Assembly: GCF_030540765.1 (NCBI RefSeq) | Contig: NZ_JAUOEL010000004.1 | Location: forward strand, 124,001 to 188,000 | DNA: 64,000 nucleotides | Reading direction: 5' to 3' | Source of the DNA: Flavivirga jejuensis | GTDB lineage: Bacteria; Bacteroidota; Bacteroidia; Flavobacteriales; Flavobacteriaceae | Shown: positions 15,569 to 24,590 of the stretch, in pieces | Numbering within the stretch: position 1 is the first letter of the stretch | How the letters are laid out: every line of letters starts with the position of its first letter | The notes under the pieces: model-generated | Databases searched by the model: none | The model's input: the letters and a program-made list of their open reading frames with translations, nothing else | Told to the model about the DNA's origin: nothing | Position numbers and translations under genes: made by a program

Positions 15569-18259
15569 TTATAATTTAAAATTAAGTCTTCCAAACACAT
15601 AAGTACCATCAGATCCCATTTGAACAGAATCGGCTAAACCACCTTGGTCTGTCCACCCATCAAATTGAGGGGTCGGATATTGGTTAAACAAATTGTTAGC
15701 TCCTAAGCTAAATTTAATTTTCTCGGTTAATTGATATCCCAAACTAAGATCTACAACAAGAGCTGCCTCATACACATCAGTCGCTACAGGAAAAAGAGCA
15801 TCTGCTTCTGCTTGATTTGTTGCAGGCGTATCTACCCATTGAAAATCTTGAAGGGTAACCTCACTAAACTGAGTTAAGGAAACTGTAGCATCAAACTTTT
15901 TACATGAATACCCTAAATTAAGCCCAAATTTATAATCGGGAGCTGCAGCTTCAAGGTAAGCCTGTGAGAATGGACCAAAGAAGGTAAACTCATTTAAGTT
16001 ACCGTTATTAATATTCTTAATCTCTAAATCATTAATATTACCAATCACAGCAACCTTAATATTGCTATTTTCTCCTATTTTAGTATCATAACCTAAAACA
16101 ATATCCAAACCATTGGTTCTGGTATCCACACCATTAGCAAAAAACTGAGCGGCATCTACATTTAAAGGACCCAAAATAGCTTGGTCTGTAAAATTATCGG
16201 TTAAAATAATTCTATCATCCACAGTAATAGAATAAGCATCCACAGTTGCTGTAAACCCACCTTTTTTATAAGTAAAACCAATACTGGCATTAAATGCTTT
16301 TTCTTCTTTTAATTGACCAATGCCAAATGCTTTTGTAACCGTACTATTATTTGCAGATAATAAGGAAGGCACAGATGCACCAGCAACAATATTGGTAAAG
16401 ATTAGGTTATAATACAATTGGGCTAGGGAAGGTGCTCTAAAGCCTGTAGAGACAGAGCCTCTTAATGAAAGGTCATTGTTAATTTTTAGTCTACTAGCTA
16501 GTTTTCCATTAAAAGTGCTTCCAAAATCGCTATAACTTTCATATCTAACTGCAGCAGCTAGCATAAAAGGGTCACTTACATTAAGTTCTGTATCGAAATA
16601 AATACCATAATTAGTTCTGCTTCTATCTACTTCGTTATCTGGGCTATATCCAGGGAATCCTTGTGAACTGCCTGGTAAATCATCACCGTTAGAATCGAAA
16701 GCAACCGTTTGTACACTAGGATTTGTAATAACAACCCCATTTACATCATAAAGTCCGTAAGAAGGCACTTCACCAGCAAAAATGCCAAAGTTTTCTGTTC
16801 TATATTCAAAACCAAAAGCTAAACTTAGTCCAGAAGCAACATCTTCCAGATATTTATTAAAATCTAACCCTGTTGTATTTTGAGAAAGAAAGTGTCCACC
16901 AGCATCAAAGTCGGTAGGAGAAGCATCTTGCATAGACGCATTATTACTATTTTTTATAAAATAGTGGAAGTTATTTTTTCCGTAGGTATTATTAAAATCT
17001 AAATGCCAACCATTATCCATTTCATGTCTTACACCAACCGAAACAGAAACGTCGGTAATATTAGAAGTAATTCTTGGAGTAAAACCGTTTGGATATAAAC
17101 TAGGAACGGCTCTGTTATCACCTTCAGCGAAACTATCTCTGGAAAAAGCATAGGCATTGGTATCTCTAAAATTTCTACCGCCAAAAGCATATACTTCGGT
17201 ATGATCGTTTACAGGTAAAGCAGCATTAATCATAAAATTAAAACCTTCAACTCCAGCACTACCATATCCTTTTCTCCAAGCAAAACCTGGCCTTAAAGTG
17301 TTTTTTCTTGATAAAAATTCTGTTGTAAAATTCATAAAACCACCTTGATCATTTAAGGTAACACCATAATTGGCATCTATTTTAACGGTTTCACCATCCC
17401 AGCTTTTATCATCACCATCCAATCGGTTTTTACCTTCAACATTACTAAGCGTTTCGCCAGTAGCATCTTCCCAGCCATCACCAATAGCAGTACTATAAGC
17501 ACCGTAGGTAACACCACCAGAAAAGCCATCGGTATTATCTTTTAAAACAATATTGATAACACCAGCAATAGCATCAGACCCATATTGAGCAGAAGCACCG
17601 TCTCTTAATACTTCTATTCTTTTAATGGCACTTGCAGGAATAGCATTAAGATCGGTTCCAGAATTACCACGGCCTCTGGTTCCAAAAATGTTTACCAAAG
17701 AAGATTGGTGTCTACGTTTTCCGTTTATTAAAACGAGGGTTTGGTCTGGTCCTAAACCACGTAAAGAAGCAGGTACCACATGGTCTGCTCCGTCTGATCC
17801 AGATTGTTTACTGGCATTAAAAGAGGGAGCGGCATATTGTAATATCTCATTAACTTCAACCTTACCCGTAGTAGATGCAATGTCTGCAATATCTATAACA
17901 TCTACAGGAACAGGCGTGTCTGTTGCGGTTCGTCTGGGACTCCGAGACCCCACTAAAAGCACTTGATCGAGACTAACACCTTCTTTTAAGGTAACATTAA
18001 TTATCGCCTGATTATTAACGGGAATTTCTAAAGAGTTATAGCCTATATAGCTAAAAACTATAGTTGAATTTCCATCGACAGCAATTGTGAATTTCCCATC
18101 GAAATTAGAAACAACACCATTGGTTGTTCCTTTTTCTAAAACATTCACACCCGCAATTGGTAATCCAGAAACATCAGAAACAACACCCGATACTTCTTGT
18201 TGTGCAAATGAAAAAATAATGCTAAATAAACTTAGCGTACATGTAAAAATGCTTTTCAT
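15569..18259 (-). CDS. TonB-dependent receptor with N-terminal regulatory-like domain
   Basis: 896 residues, full length. Signal peptide to about residue 19 (FSIIFSFAQQ). A CarboxypepD_reg-like domain covers about 22-95 (GVVSDVSGLPIAGVNVLEKG, GKFTIAVDG). The plug lies at about 110-240, with NGKRRHQSSLVNIFGTRGRG and IEVLRDGASAQYGSDAIAGV. The rest is a 22-strand-type barrel ending in YVFGRLNFKL, an aromatic-rich end that suits outer-membrane insertion. It takes up an unidentified ligand; no SusD-like partner adjoins it, so polysaccharide uptake by a SusC/D pair is unlikely. It is divergent from ychF across a 219-bp gap with two short inverted repeats. A miniature element lies 17 bp after its stop. 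Confidence 0.93.
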   Translation of the reverse strand: MKSIFTCTLSLFSIIFSFAQQEVSGVVSDVSGLPIAGVNVLEKGTTNGVVSNFDGKFTIAVDGNSTIVFSYIGYNSLEIPVNNQAIINVTLKEGVSLDQVLLVGSRSPRRTATDTPVPVDVIDIADIASTTGKVEVNEILQYAAPSFNASKQSGSDGADHVVPASLRGLGPDQTLVLINGKRRHQSSLVNIFGTRGRGNSGTDLNAIPASAIKRIEVLRDGASAQYGSDAIAGVINIVLKDNTDGFSGGVTYGAYSTAIGDGWEDATGETLSNVEGKNRLDGDDKSWDGETVKIDANYGVTLNDQGGFMNFTTEFLSRKNTLRPGFAWRKGYGSAGVEGFNFMINAALPVNDHTEVYAFGGRNFRDTNAYAFSRDSFAEGDNRAVPSLYPNGFTPRITSNITDVSVSVGVRHEMDNGWHLDFNNTYGKNNFHYFIKNSNNASMQDASPTDFDAGGHFLSQNTTGLDFNKYLEDVASGLSLAFGFEYRTENFGIFAGEVPSYGLYDVNGVVITNPSVQTVAFDSNGDDLPGSSQGFPGYSPDNEVDRSRTNYGIYFDTELNVSDPFMLAAAVRYESYSDFGSTFNGKLASRLKINNDLSLRGSVSTGFRAPSLAQLYYNLIFTNIVAGASVPSLLSANNSTVTKAFGIGQLKEEKAFNASIGFTYKKGGFTATVDAYSITVDDRIILTDNFTDQAILGPLNVDAAQFFANGVDTRTNGLDIVLGYDTKIGENSNIKVAVIGNINDLEIKNINNGNLNEFTFFGPFSQAYLEAAAPDYKFGLNLGYSCKKFDATVSLTQFSEVTLQDFQWVDTPATNQAEADALFPVATDVYEAALVVDLSLGYQLTEKIKFSLGANNLFNQYPTPQFDGWTDQGGLADSVQMGSDGTYVFGRLNFKL

Positions 18260-18420
18260 AATTTATTATTTATTAGAATTAGTTATAGTAAATATACTAT
18301 AATAATGCTGTTGTTATAAATAATTACTTACAATAAGAGGGGTGAAACCACCTTATTAATAGCTTTTTCCTTTATAATCATTGAATTATATAAAAATTAT
18401 AAAATACTATTAATATAGTA

Positions 18421-18428
18421 TATCTTTG
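18421..18428 (+). promoter_or_regulatory. -7 element upstream of ychF
   Basis: TATCTTTG is an exact TAnnTTTG match, about 50 bp before the ychF ATG at 18479. No TTG lies 19 bp upstream, so the -33 element is weak or absent. An inverted repeat (ATACTAT/ATAGTAT, 18404-18421) overlaps its first base. Confidence 0.5.
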
Positions 18429-18478
18429 CACTCGCTAAAATAAGTTCTCGTATTTGCGGGAATGAAAACAAATTTTTA

Positions 18479-19573
18479 ATGAAAGCAGGAATTGTAGGAT
18501 TACCAAACGTAGGAAAATCAACTTTATTTAATTGTTTATCTAATGCGAAGGCACAAAGTGCCAACTTTCCTTTTTGTACTATAGAGCCTAATATTGGTGT
18601 GGTAAATGTACCAGATCCAAGATTAGAAAAATTAGAAGAATTGGTTACTCCAGAACGTGTACAACCTGCAACTGTTGAGATTGTGGATATTGCAGGCTTG
18701 GTTAAAGGAGCTAGTAAAGGAGAAGGTTTAGGAAATCAGTTTTTAGCAAATATTAGAGAAACAGACGCAATTCTGCATGTGCTACGTTGTTTTGATAATG
18801 ATAATATTGTACATGTAGATGGCAATGTAAATCCTATAAGAGATAAGGAAACTATCGATATGGAACTGCAACTTAAAGATTTAGAAACGGTCGATAAGAA
18901 GCTTGATAAGGTAAAGCGTGCCGCAAAAACAGGAAATAAAGAAGCTCAAAAGGAAGAGGCTATATTATTAGTAATAAAGGCTGGTTTAGAAGCAGGAACA
19001 TCGGTTCGTGCTTTAGAATTTAGCGAAGATGATTATATCGATTTTGTAAAGCCATCACAATTTATTACCGATAAGCCAGTGATGTATGTTTGTAATGTTG
19101 ATGAAGGTGCAGCCGTTTCTGGTAATGCTTATGTTGACCAGGTAAAAGAGGCTGTTAAAGATGAAAAAGCTGAGGTTTTAGTCTTGGCAGTTGGTACAGA
19201 AGCTGATATTAATGAATTGGATGATTATGAAGAGCGTCAAATGTTTTTACAAGATATTGGGTTAGAAGAACCTGGGGCTGCTAAATTAATTCGTTCTGCT
19301 TATAAGTTATTAAACCAACAAACCTATTTTACTGCGGGTGTAAAAGAAGTTCGCGCCTGGACTATTGACGTAGGAGCTACTGCACCACAGGCAGCAGGTG
19401 TTATACATACCGATTTCGAAAAAGGCTTTATTCGTGCTGAGGTTATTGGTTATGAAGACTATGTGTCTTTTGGAAGTGAAGCCAAAGTAAAAGAGGCAGG
19501 GAAAATGCGTGTAGAAGGTAAAAACTATGTTGTTAAAGATGGAGATGTGATGCATTTCTTGTTTAACGTATAG
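18479..19573 (+). CDS. ychF: Redox-regulated ATPase YchF (Obg family)
   Basis: 364 residues, the usual length. P-loop GLPNVGKST near residue 7, a G3 region [19 protein letters not shown], and NVDE in place of the GTP-specific NKxD, the known basis for ATP preference in YchF. A helical hairpin domain and a C-terminal TGS domain (about 280-362, [32 protein letters not shown]) complete the protein. YchF is a cytoplasmic, ribosome-associated ATPase linked to stress responses and translation. It stands alone, with its own -7 element upstream. Confidence 0.96.
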   Translation: MKAGIVGLPNVGKSTLFNCLSNAKAQSANFPFCTIEPNIGVVNVPDPRLEKLEELVTPERVQPATVEIVDIAGLVKGASKGEGLGNQFLANIRETDAILHVLRCFDNDNIVHVDGNVNPIRDKETIDMELQLKDLETVDKKLDKVKRAAKTGNKEAQKEEAILLVIKAGLEAGTSVRALEFSEDDYIDFVKPSQFITDKPVMYVCNVDEGAAVSGNAYVDQVKEAVKDEKAEVLVLAVGTEADINELDDYEERQMFLQDIGLEEPGAAKLIRSAYKLLNQQTYFTAGVKEVRAWTIDVGATAPQAAGVIHTDFEKGFIRAEVIGYEDYVSFGSEAKVKEAGKMRVEGKNYVVKDGDVMHFLFNV

Positions 19574-19653
19574 TTTTGTTAGGAGTTAGAAATTATTTTT
19601 GAACATAGACTAAGTCACAGACTAGTCATTTTTTACAGGAACGTATCTTATAA

Positions 19654-19800
19654 CTTCTAAAAATTTTTGACACGAACCAACCTGCCAGCTGGCAGGTTTC
19701 ACTAATTCACAGGAATTCAGTTTTACCATATTTCACAAAGCAGACTTTTCAGTCTGTCAAAACGAAGCTATGGACTTCCTGTTCAGGGCGGTTTAGTTTA
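19654..19800. repeat. Dispersed repeat family C, copy 1
   Basis: This block holds CTTCTAAAAATTTTTGACAC, a 20-bp perfect palindrome at 19679-19698 (AACCTGCCAGCTGGCAGGTT), GAATTCAGTTTTACCATATTTCAC and a GACTTTTCAGTCTGTCAAAACG hairpin, and ends in GGTTTAGTT. It aligns along its length with 36324-36470 and, without the palindrome, with 29122-29229. It is non-coding. Confidence 0.75.
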
Positions 19801-19807
19801 AGGTTGA

Positions 19808-19880
19808 AGTGTAGCTTTTTAAGGAGGTATCTTTTTTTTATGAGATGTCTCGTCACTCATGCTTCGCTCTGTCGACATGA
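19808..19880. repeat. Repeat B-like copy 7 (inverted)
   Basis: GATGTCTCGTCACTCATGCTTCGCTCT and the neighbouring AGCTTTTTAAGGAGG segment are the inverse of the copies at 62700-62820 and 50718-50829. With copy C1 it fills nearly the whole 349-bp gap between ychF and the transglutaminase-like gene. Confidence 0.6.
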
Positions 19881-19922
19881 CAAATAGCTGTTTATTAGTG
19901 GTGTAGGTGTTGTTTGCCTATT

Positions 19923-21209
19923 TTAGTTTTCCAATATCAATTTAAATTCATCAAAAGAAGTGTTTCCAGTTTTTATTGAAAAAGACTGTTCAACATTATT
20001 TTTGGAGTGACTAACGGTTACTTTGTAATCGCTATTTCTTTTTAACTTTAATTTTAAAAACTTATTCATGTCATCAGTAGCACTGGGCGAATAACCAAAA
20101 TTAATTCTTTTATCTTCCATAAAAACATCAACACGACAATCTAATCTCGAATCGCTTTTAGTCAGGTCTTTATCTTTAAATATTATAAAACCAGCTATTA
20201 ATTCATCGTCCGCAAGTTTACTATTTTCCAGAGAGTTTTCATATAAATCTATATATCGTTGCGTTACGTTAACACCATAGATATAAGGTTTTTTATTTAT
20301 ATCATTTTTTTCTTTATAGCGTTTATGCCTTTTTCTTAGTTTAGGAGGTAAACTGCTACTATCCATTTTTTTTATCAAATGCTTAAAAGCTTTTCCAGCG
20401 TAATAGTATTGATTTGTCGGTTTGTATGAAACAGCATAAATCCAATGTATCGGGTTATTAGGATCTGCTTTTCCAGCATTTGCTAAAAACCAAGCTTTAT
20501 TAAGGTCTTCGGGGTAATACTCTATAAATTTCCATTCATTATCTATAAAGACTTCAGACCATGTATGATTGCCTTTCATATTAGTCCACATGGGCGTTCC
20601 AGCTAGTCTTGACGGAATTCCTACAGAGCGGAAAGCATCTGTTAAAATAATTGACAAACCTGTACAAGTAGCCATATTTTCTGCCATCGCCTCTTTGGGA
20701 CTGGAATCTACTATAGAACGTTTCACATTATATGAAACATTAACCTCGTTTTTAATTGGTTTTGCAATCGCTAAAATGGCATCTTTTAAATTGGTTTTAC
20801 CTTCTACGTACTTTGAAAAGCGTTCGTAAAAATCTTTTCGCCATGGGTCTCGTGTTTCAGCAACATTTGTATAAGGGAGCACTTCGTTAAAAAAAATAGA
20901 ATCTGGTAGCGCTTTGCACCAGGGGTATTTTTCTCTTGTTTTATAAGCATATTCTGCATTTTCTAAAAGAAATGAAGCAGATAGCGTTGTTAAATCTCTT
21001 TCTGGCATATAGCTAATAAGAAATGCGACGCCTTCTTTTTGGTTTTTAGGAGCATCGGTTAATACTTTTAAAATTTCAGGCGCATTTGTATTTGCTTTTA
21101 CAAGCGCAGTGTCTAAAAGGGCATGGTAGATCTCTGGAATATCCTGGTATTTTGATTGACACCCTGTAACGATATAGAAAGAGATAAAAAGGAACAATAG
21201 GTTTTTCAT
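19923..21209 (-). CDS. Transglutaminase-like (cysteine protease fold) lipoprotein
   Basis: 428 residues. Lipobox IVTGC with Cys17. The transglutaminase core lies at about 150-240: MATCTGLS (Cys182), GNHTWSEVF (His215) and EYYPED for the acidic third residue (Asp235), so the catalytic triad appears intact. Before it is a helical region with many aromatic residues. After it is a basic stretch (KLRKRHKRYKEKN) and a C-terminal beta-sandwich of about 100 residues. Such proteins may cleave or cross-link peptides or act as non-catalytic binding domains; the substrate is unknown. It is monocistronic, and its promoter lies in the 291-bp gap before the DMT permease gene. Confidence 0.85.
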   Translation of the reverse strand: MKNLLFLFISFYIVTGCQSKYQDIPEIYHALLDTALVKANTNAPEILKVLTDAPKNQKEGVAFLISYMPERDLTTLSASFLLENAEYAYKTREKYPWCKALPDSIFFNEVLPYTNVAETRDPWRKDFYERFSKYVEGKTNLKDAILAIAKPIKNEVNVSYNVKRSIVDSSPKEAMAENMATCTGLSIILTDAFRSVGIPSRLAGTPMWTNMKGNHTWSEVFIDNEWKFIEYYPEDLNKAWFLANAGKADPNNPIHWIYAVSYKPTNQYYYAGKAFKHLIKKMDSSSLPPKLRKRHKRYKEKNDINKKPYIYGVNVTQRYIDLYENSLENSKLADDELIAGFIIFKDKDLTKSDSRLDCRVDVFMEDKRINFGYSPSATDDMNKFLKLKLKRNSDYKVTVSHSKNNVEQSFSIKTGNTSFDEFKLILEN

Positions 21210-21325
21210 TTGTTTATATATTTATTGAGGTACATTTAAACCACTTTTTTATAATATTTAGGAAGTCTTAATAGAGATGTAAAATAAGAGTTCAGATGTC
21301 GCAATATATAAAAAACGCTTAGTAC

Positions 21326-21457
21326 ATGATAAAAATTAATGATATAAATGATATATCAGATGTTCCAAAAACAAAACTTAAACAGTTTCTTATAAAAAAC
21401 GTAATAATTGAAGGTTTGATTGCATTAAGATGTATGCTGGACATCGTATTATTTTAG
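21326..21457 (+). CDS. Doubtful 43-residue open frame
   Basis: ATG at 21326 opens a 43-residue frame (MIKINDINDISDVPKTK, later LIALRCMLDIVLF) in the gap between the transglutaminase-like gene and the DMT permease. It has a charged N-terminal half and a hydrophobic end. There is no recognisable family and no clear promoter. It could be a real small protein, an upstream leader peptide or chance. Confidence 0.2.
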   Translation: MIKINDINDISDVPKTKLKQFLIKNVIIEGLIALRCMLDIVLF

Positions 21458-21500
21458 TAAGACAAAAACGAATTAAATCTACGCCTTATATATTCGTTTT

Positions 21501-22412
21501 ATGAAACAAACAACAAAAACATTTATATACGGAATAGCATTAGGAATTCTGGGGATTGTTCTATTTTCCTCAAAAGCTGTCATGGTAAAACTAGCGTATC
21601 AATATAAAGTGCATGCAATTAGTATCTTACTACTTAGAATGCTGTTTTCTTTACCTTTTTATATTATTATTGCCTATTTGTATCGGAACCAAAATACGGG
21701 TACTACTGTAAAAAATAAAGATTATGCTTGGATTGTTTTTTTCGGATTTGTTGGGTATTATCTGGCGAGTTATTTCGACTTTGTTGGGCTTACTTATATT
21801 AAAGCAAGTTTAGAACGTATTATTTTATTTTTGTATCCAACTGTTGTTATTCTTTTAAACAGATTCTTTTTAAAACAACCCATAACAAAAATTCAAATGG
21901 GAGCCATTGCTTTAACTTATTTAGGTATTGTTATTGCTTTTTGGCATGAGGTTGCTATGTCTGGAAATGATACTTATATAGGAGGCTTTTTTATTTTACT
22001 AAGTGCTATAACATACGCATCCTATTTGGTAGGTAGTGGCTGGCTAATTCCAAAATTTGGAGTTATGAAATTTACAGCCTATGCCATGATTATTTCATGT
22101 GTTTGCGTATTTGTACATTATAGTATTATGAGTCATGACGACCTGTTTGGTTTTTCATGGGAAGTTTATGTTCTTGGATTTTTAATTGCTGTTTTTGCGA
22201 CAGTGATTCCGTCCTTTTTAGTATCGGCTTCTATAAAAATGATCAGTTCGTCGAATTTTGCAATTGTAGCAGGTGTCGGACCCATTTCGACTATTATTTT
22301 GGCCTCTGTGTTCTTAAGTGAAAAGCTAACGATATTACAATTTTTTGGAGCACTGGTAGTTATAGCAGGCATTATGTTAGTGTCTTTAAACAAGCCAAAA
22401 GTAAAAGAATAG
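21501..22412 (+). CDS. EamA/DMT-family permease
   Basis: 303 residues with about ten hydrophobic spans in two five-span halves, as in the EamA (drug/metabolite transporter) family. The first half opens YGIALGILGIVLFSSKAVMV and includes RMLFSLPFYIIIAYLY. The second starts near 153 (GNDTYIGGFFILLSAITYAS) and ends with GALVVIAGIMLVSLN. Members export amino acids, nucleosides or other metabolites across the inner membrane; the substrate cannot be inferred. It stands 110 bp before parE on the same strand with no clear terminator between. Confidence 0.9.
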   Translation: MKQTTKTFIYGIALGILGIVLFSSKAVMVKLAYQYKVHAISILLLRMLFSLPFYIIIAYLYRNQNTGTTVKNKDYAWIVFFGFVGYYLASYFDFVGLTYIKASLERIILFLYPTVVILLNRFFLKQPITKIQMGAIALTYLGIVIAFWHEVAMSGNDTYIGGFFILLSAITYASYLVGSGWLIPKFGVMKFTAYAMIISCVCVFVHYSIMSHDDLFGFSWEVYVLGFLIAVFATVIPSFLVSASIKMISSSNFAIVAGVGPISTIILASVFLSEKLTILQFFGALVVIAGIMLVSLNKPKVKE

Positions 22413-22522
22413 GTTCTCAACAAAAACAATTTTATATTGTTAATTACTTTGTGTAGCTGAGGTTTCATTTTTTGCAACGTTGTCTTATATTAGCATTCTA
22501 TCATAACATTTTGCTCAATTCT

Positions 22523-24379
22523 ATGGCCAAACAATCCAATTATACCGAAGATAATATACGCTCACTCGACTGGAAAGAACATATTCGTATGCGACCAGGA
22601 ATGTATATTGGTAAGCTCGGAGATGGGTCGTCTCCAGATGATGGTGTATACATCTTATTAAAAGAAGTTTTAGATAATTCCATTGATGAGTATGTCATGG
22701 GAGCAGGAAAAACCATCGAAATAGCCATCCAGGGAACTAAGATCACTGTCCGTGATTACGGACGTGGAATTCCTTTAGGAAAAGTAGTTGATGTGGTTTC
22801 TAAAATGAATACTGGTGGAAAGTATGATTCTAAAGCATTCAAAAAATCTGTAGGATTGAATGGTGTTGGTACCAAAGCAGTAAATGCGTTATCCTCATTT
22901 TTTAGAGTAGAATCTACGCGTGATAATAAATCTGCTTCTGCAGAATTTGAGAAAGGTAACTTGATCAATCAAGATTTATTAGAGACTTCGAGAAGAAAAG
23001 GAACGAAGGTCTCTTTTATTCCAGATGAACTCATTTTTAAAAACTATAAATATAGGAACGAGTACATCGTTAAGATGTTAAAAAACTATGTGTATTTAAA
23101 CCCAGGATTAACCATCGTTTTTAATGGTGAAAAATACTATAGTGAAAATGGATTAAAAGATTTATTAAGTGAAAATATTAATGAGTCAGATAGACTTTAT
23201 CCTATTATTCATTTACGAGGCGATGATATTGAAGTCGCGTTAACACATAGTAAAACACAGTATAGTGAAGAATACCATTCGTTTGTAAATGGACAAAATA
23301 CTACGCAAGGAGGAACGCATTTAAATGCCTATAGAGAATCGTTGGTAAAGACCGTACGTGAGTTTTATGGTAAGAATTATGATGCCTCCGATGTTAGAAA
23401 ATCGGTTGTAAGTGCTATAGCGATTAAGGTTATGGAACCTGTTTTTGAAAGTCAGACCAAAACAAAATTAGGCTCAACCGATATGGGAGGTGACCTGCCA
23501 ACGGTTAGAACGTATATAAATGATTTTGTAAAAACGAATTTAGATAATTTCCTGCATAAAAATCAAGATGTTGCAGAAGCTATTCAACGTAAAATATTAC
23601 AGGCAGAAAGAGAACGTAAGGAACTTTCAGGTATTCGGAAATTAGCAAAAGATCGTGCTAAAAAGGCAAGTTTACATAATAAGAAATTACGTGATTGCAG
23701 GGTTCATTTTGGTGATGCTAAAAATGCACGTAATTTAGAAACTACCCTTTTTATAACCGAGGGAGATTCGGCATCAGGTAGTATTACAAAATCTCGTGAT
23801 GTTAATACTCAGGCCGTTTTTAGTTTAAAAGGAAAACCGCTGAACAGTTATGGATTAAGCAAGAAAATTGTTTATGAGAACGAAGAATTCAATCTGTTAC
23901 AAGCAGCATTGAATATAGAGGAGTCTCTGGAAGATTTACGATACAATAATGTAGTGATCGCAACAGATGCCGATGTGGATGGGATGCATATTCGTTTATT
24001 ATTGATTACATTCTTTCTTCAATTTTTTCCAGAAGTAATAAAAGAAGGGCATTTGTATATCTTACAAACCCCATTATTTCGAGTAAGAAATAAAAAAGAG
24101 ACCATTTATTGTTATTCAGAGGAAGAACGCCGTAGTGCTATTGAAAAATTAAAACCAAAACCAGAAATAACTCGATTTAAAGGATTGGGTGAGATCTCAC
24201 CAGATGAATTTAGACATTTTATTGGTGACGATATCCGATTAGATCCTATTATGTTAGATGATAATATGTCTATAGAAGAGCTATTATCCTTCTATATGGG
24301 TAAGAATACACCAACCAGACAAGAGTTTATTATTGATAATCTAAAGGTTGAGTTAGATATCATTGAAGAAACAAATTAA
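22523..24379 (+). CDS. parE: DNA topoisomerase IV subunit B
   Basis: 618 residues from the ATG at 22523 ([10 protein letters not shown]). A longer frame begins at 22472, but those 17 residues are not part of the family. The GHKL ATPase domain carries [20 protein letters not shown] and [14 protein letters not shown]. The transducer domain holds QTKTKLGS, and the Toprim domain has EGDSASGS and DADVDGMH. The subunit hydrolyses ATP and drives strand passage when decatenating daughter chromosomes. Assignment to ParE rather than GyrB rests on pairing with a downstream parC-like gene in the same transcript and on the short length. The next gene starts two bases after its stop. Confidence 0.93.
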   Translation: MAKQSNYTEDNIRSLDWKEHIRMRPGMYIGKLGDGSSPDDGVYILLKEVLDNSIDEYVMGAGKTIEIAIQGTKITVRDYGRGIPLGKVVDVVSKMNTGGKYDSKAFKKSVGLNGVGTKAVNALSSFFRVESTRDNKSASAEFEKGNLINQDLLETSRRKGTKVSFIPDELIFKNYKYRNEYIVKMLKNYVYLNPGLTIVFNGEKYYSENGLKDLLSENINESDRLYPIIHLRGDDIEVALTHSKTQYSEEYHSFVNGQNTTQGGTHLNAYRESLVKTVREFYGKNYDASDVRKSVVSAIAIKVMEPVFESQTKTKLGSTDMGGDLPTVRTYINDFVKTNLDNFLHKNQDVAEAIQRKILQAERERKELSGIRKLAKDRAKKASLHNKKLRDCRVHFGDAKNARNLETTLFITEGDSASGSITKSRDVNTQAVFSLKGKPLNSYGLSKKIVYENEEFNLLQAALNIEESLEDLRYNNVVIATDADVDGMHIRLLLITFFLQFFPEVIKEGHLYILQTPLFRVRNKKETIYCYSEEERRSAIEKLKPKPEITRFKGLGEISPDEFRHFIGDDIRLDPIMLDDNMSIEELLSFYMGKNTPTRQEFIIDNLKVELDIIEETN

Positions 24380-24381
24380 TT

Positions 24382-24561
24382 ATGAATAAAGCACGATCTG
24401 CGATTACTATAATATCGGTTATTTTATTGATCGCATGGCTTTTTAAAATAGATTATAACGATCTAAGTTATAAAAATAATAGCACAGCTTATCTTGGCAT
24501 TTTGATAATGATACTATTGATCATTTTTGGTGTCAAACAAATAGCAAAAAATAAGAAATAA
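24382..24561 (+). CDS. Small two-span membrane protein between parE and parC
   Basis: 59 residues starting two bases after the parE stop and ending 29 bp before parC. Two hydrophobic spans are clear (about 7-21 and 37-51), joined by a polar segment (FKIDYNDLSYKNNSTAY) and ending in a basic tail (KQIAKNKK). It has no known function. Tight spacing and an intact frame between the two topoisomerase genes indicate a real, translationally coupled gene rather than chance. Confidence 0.7.
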   Translation: MNKARSAITIISVILLIAWLFKIDYNDLSYKNNSTAYLGILIMILLIIFGVKQIAKNKK

Positions 24562-24590
24562 AATTCTCCTACTTAGAACTGATATAAAAA

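Noticed and set aside
21326-21457. 43-residue frame as a confirmed gene
   Set aside because: No family, promoter or coupling supports it; it is listed only as a doubtful frame.
22472-22522. Longer N-terminus for parE
   Set aside because: The 17 extra residues are not part of the family; [10 protein letters not shown] at 22523 is the natural start.
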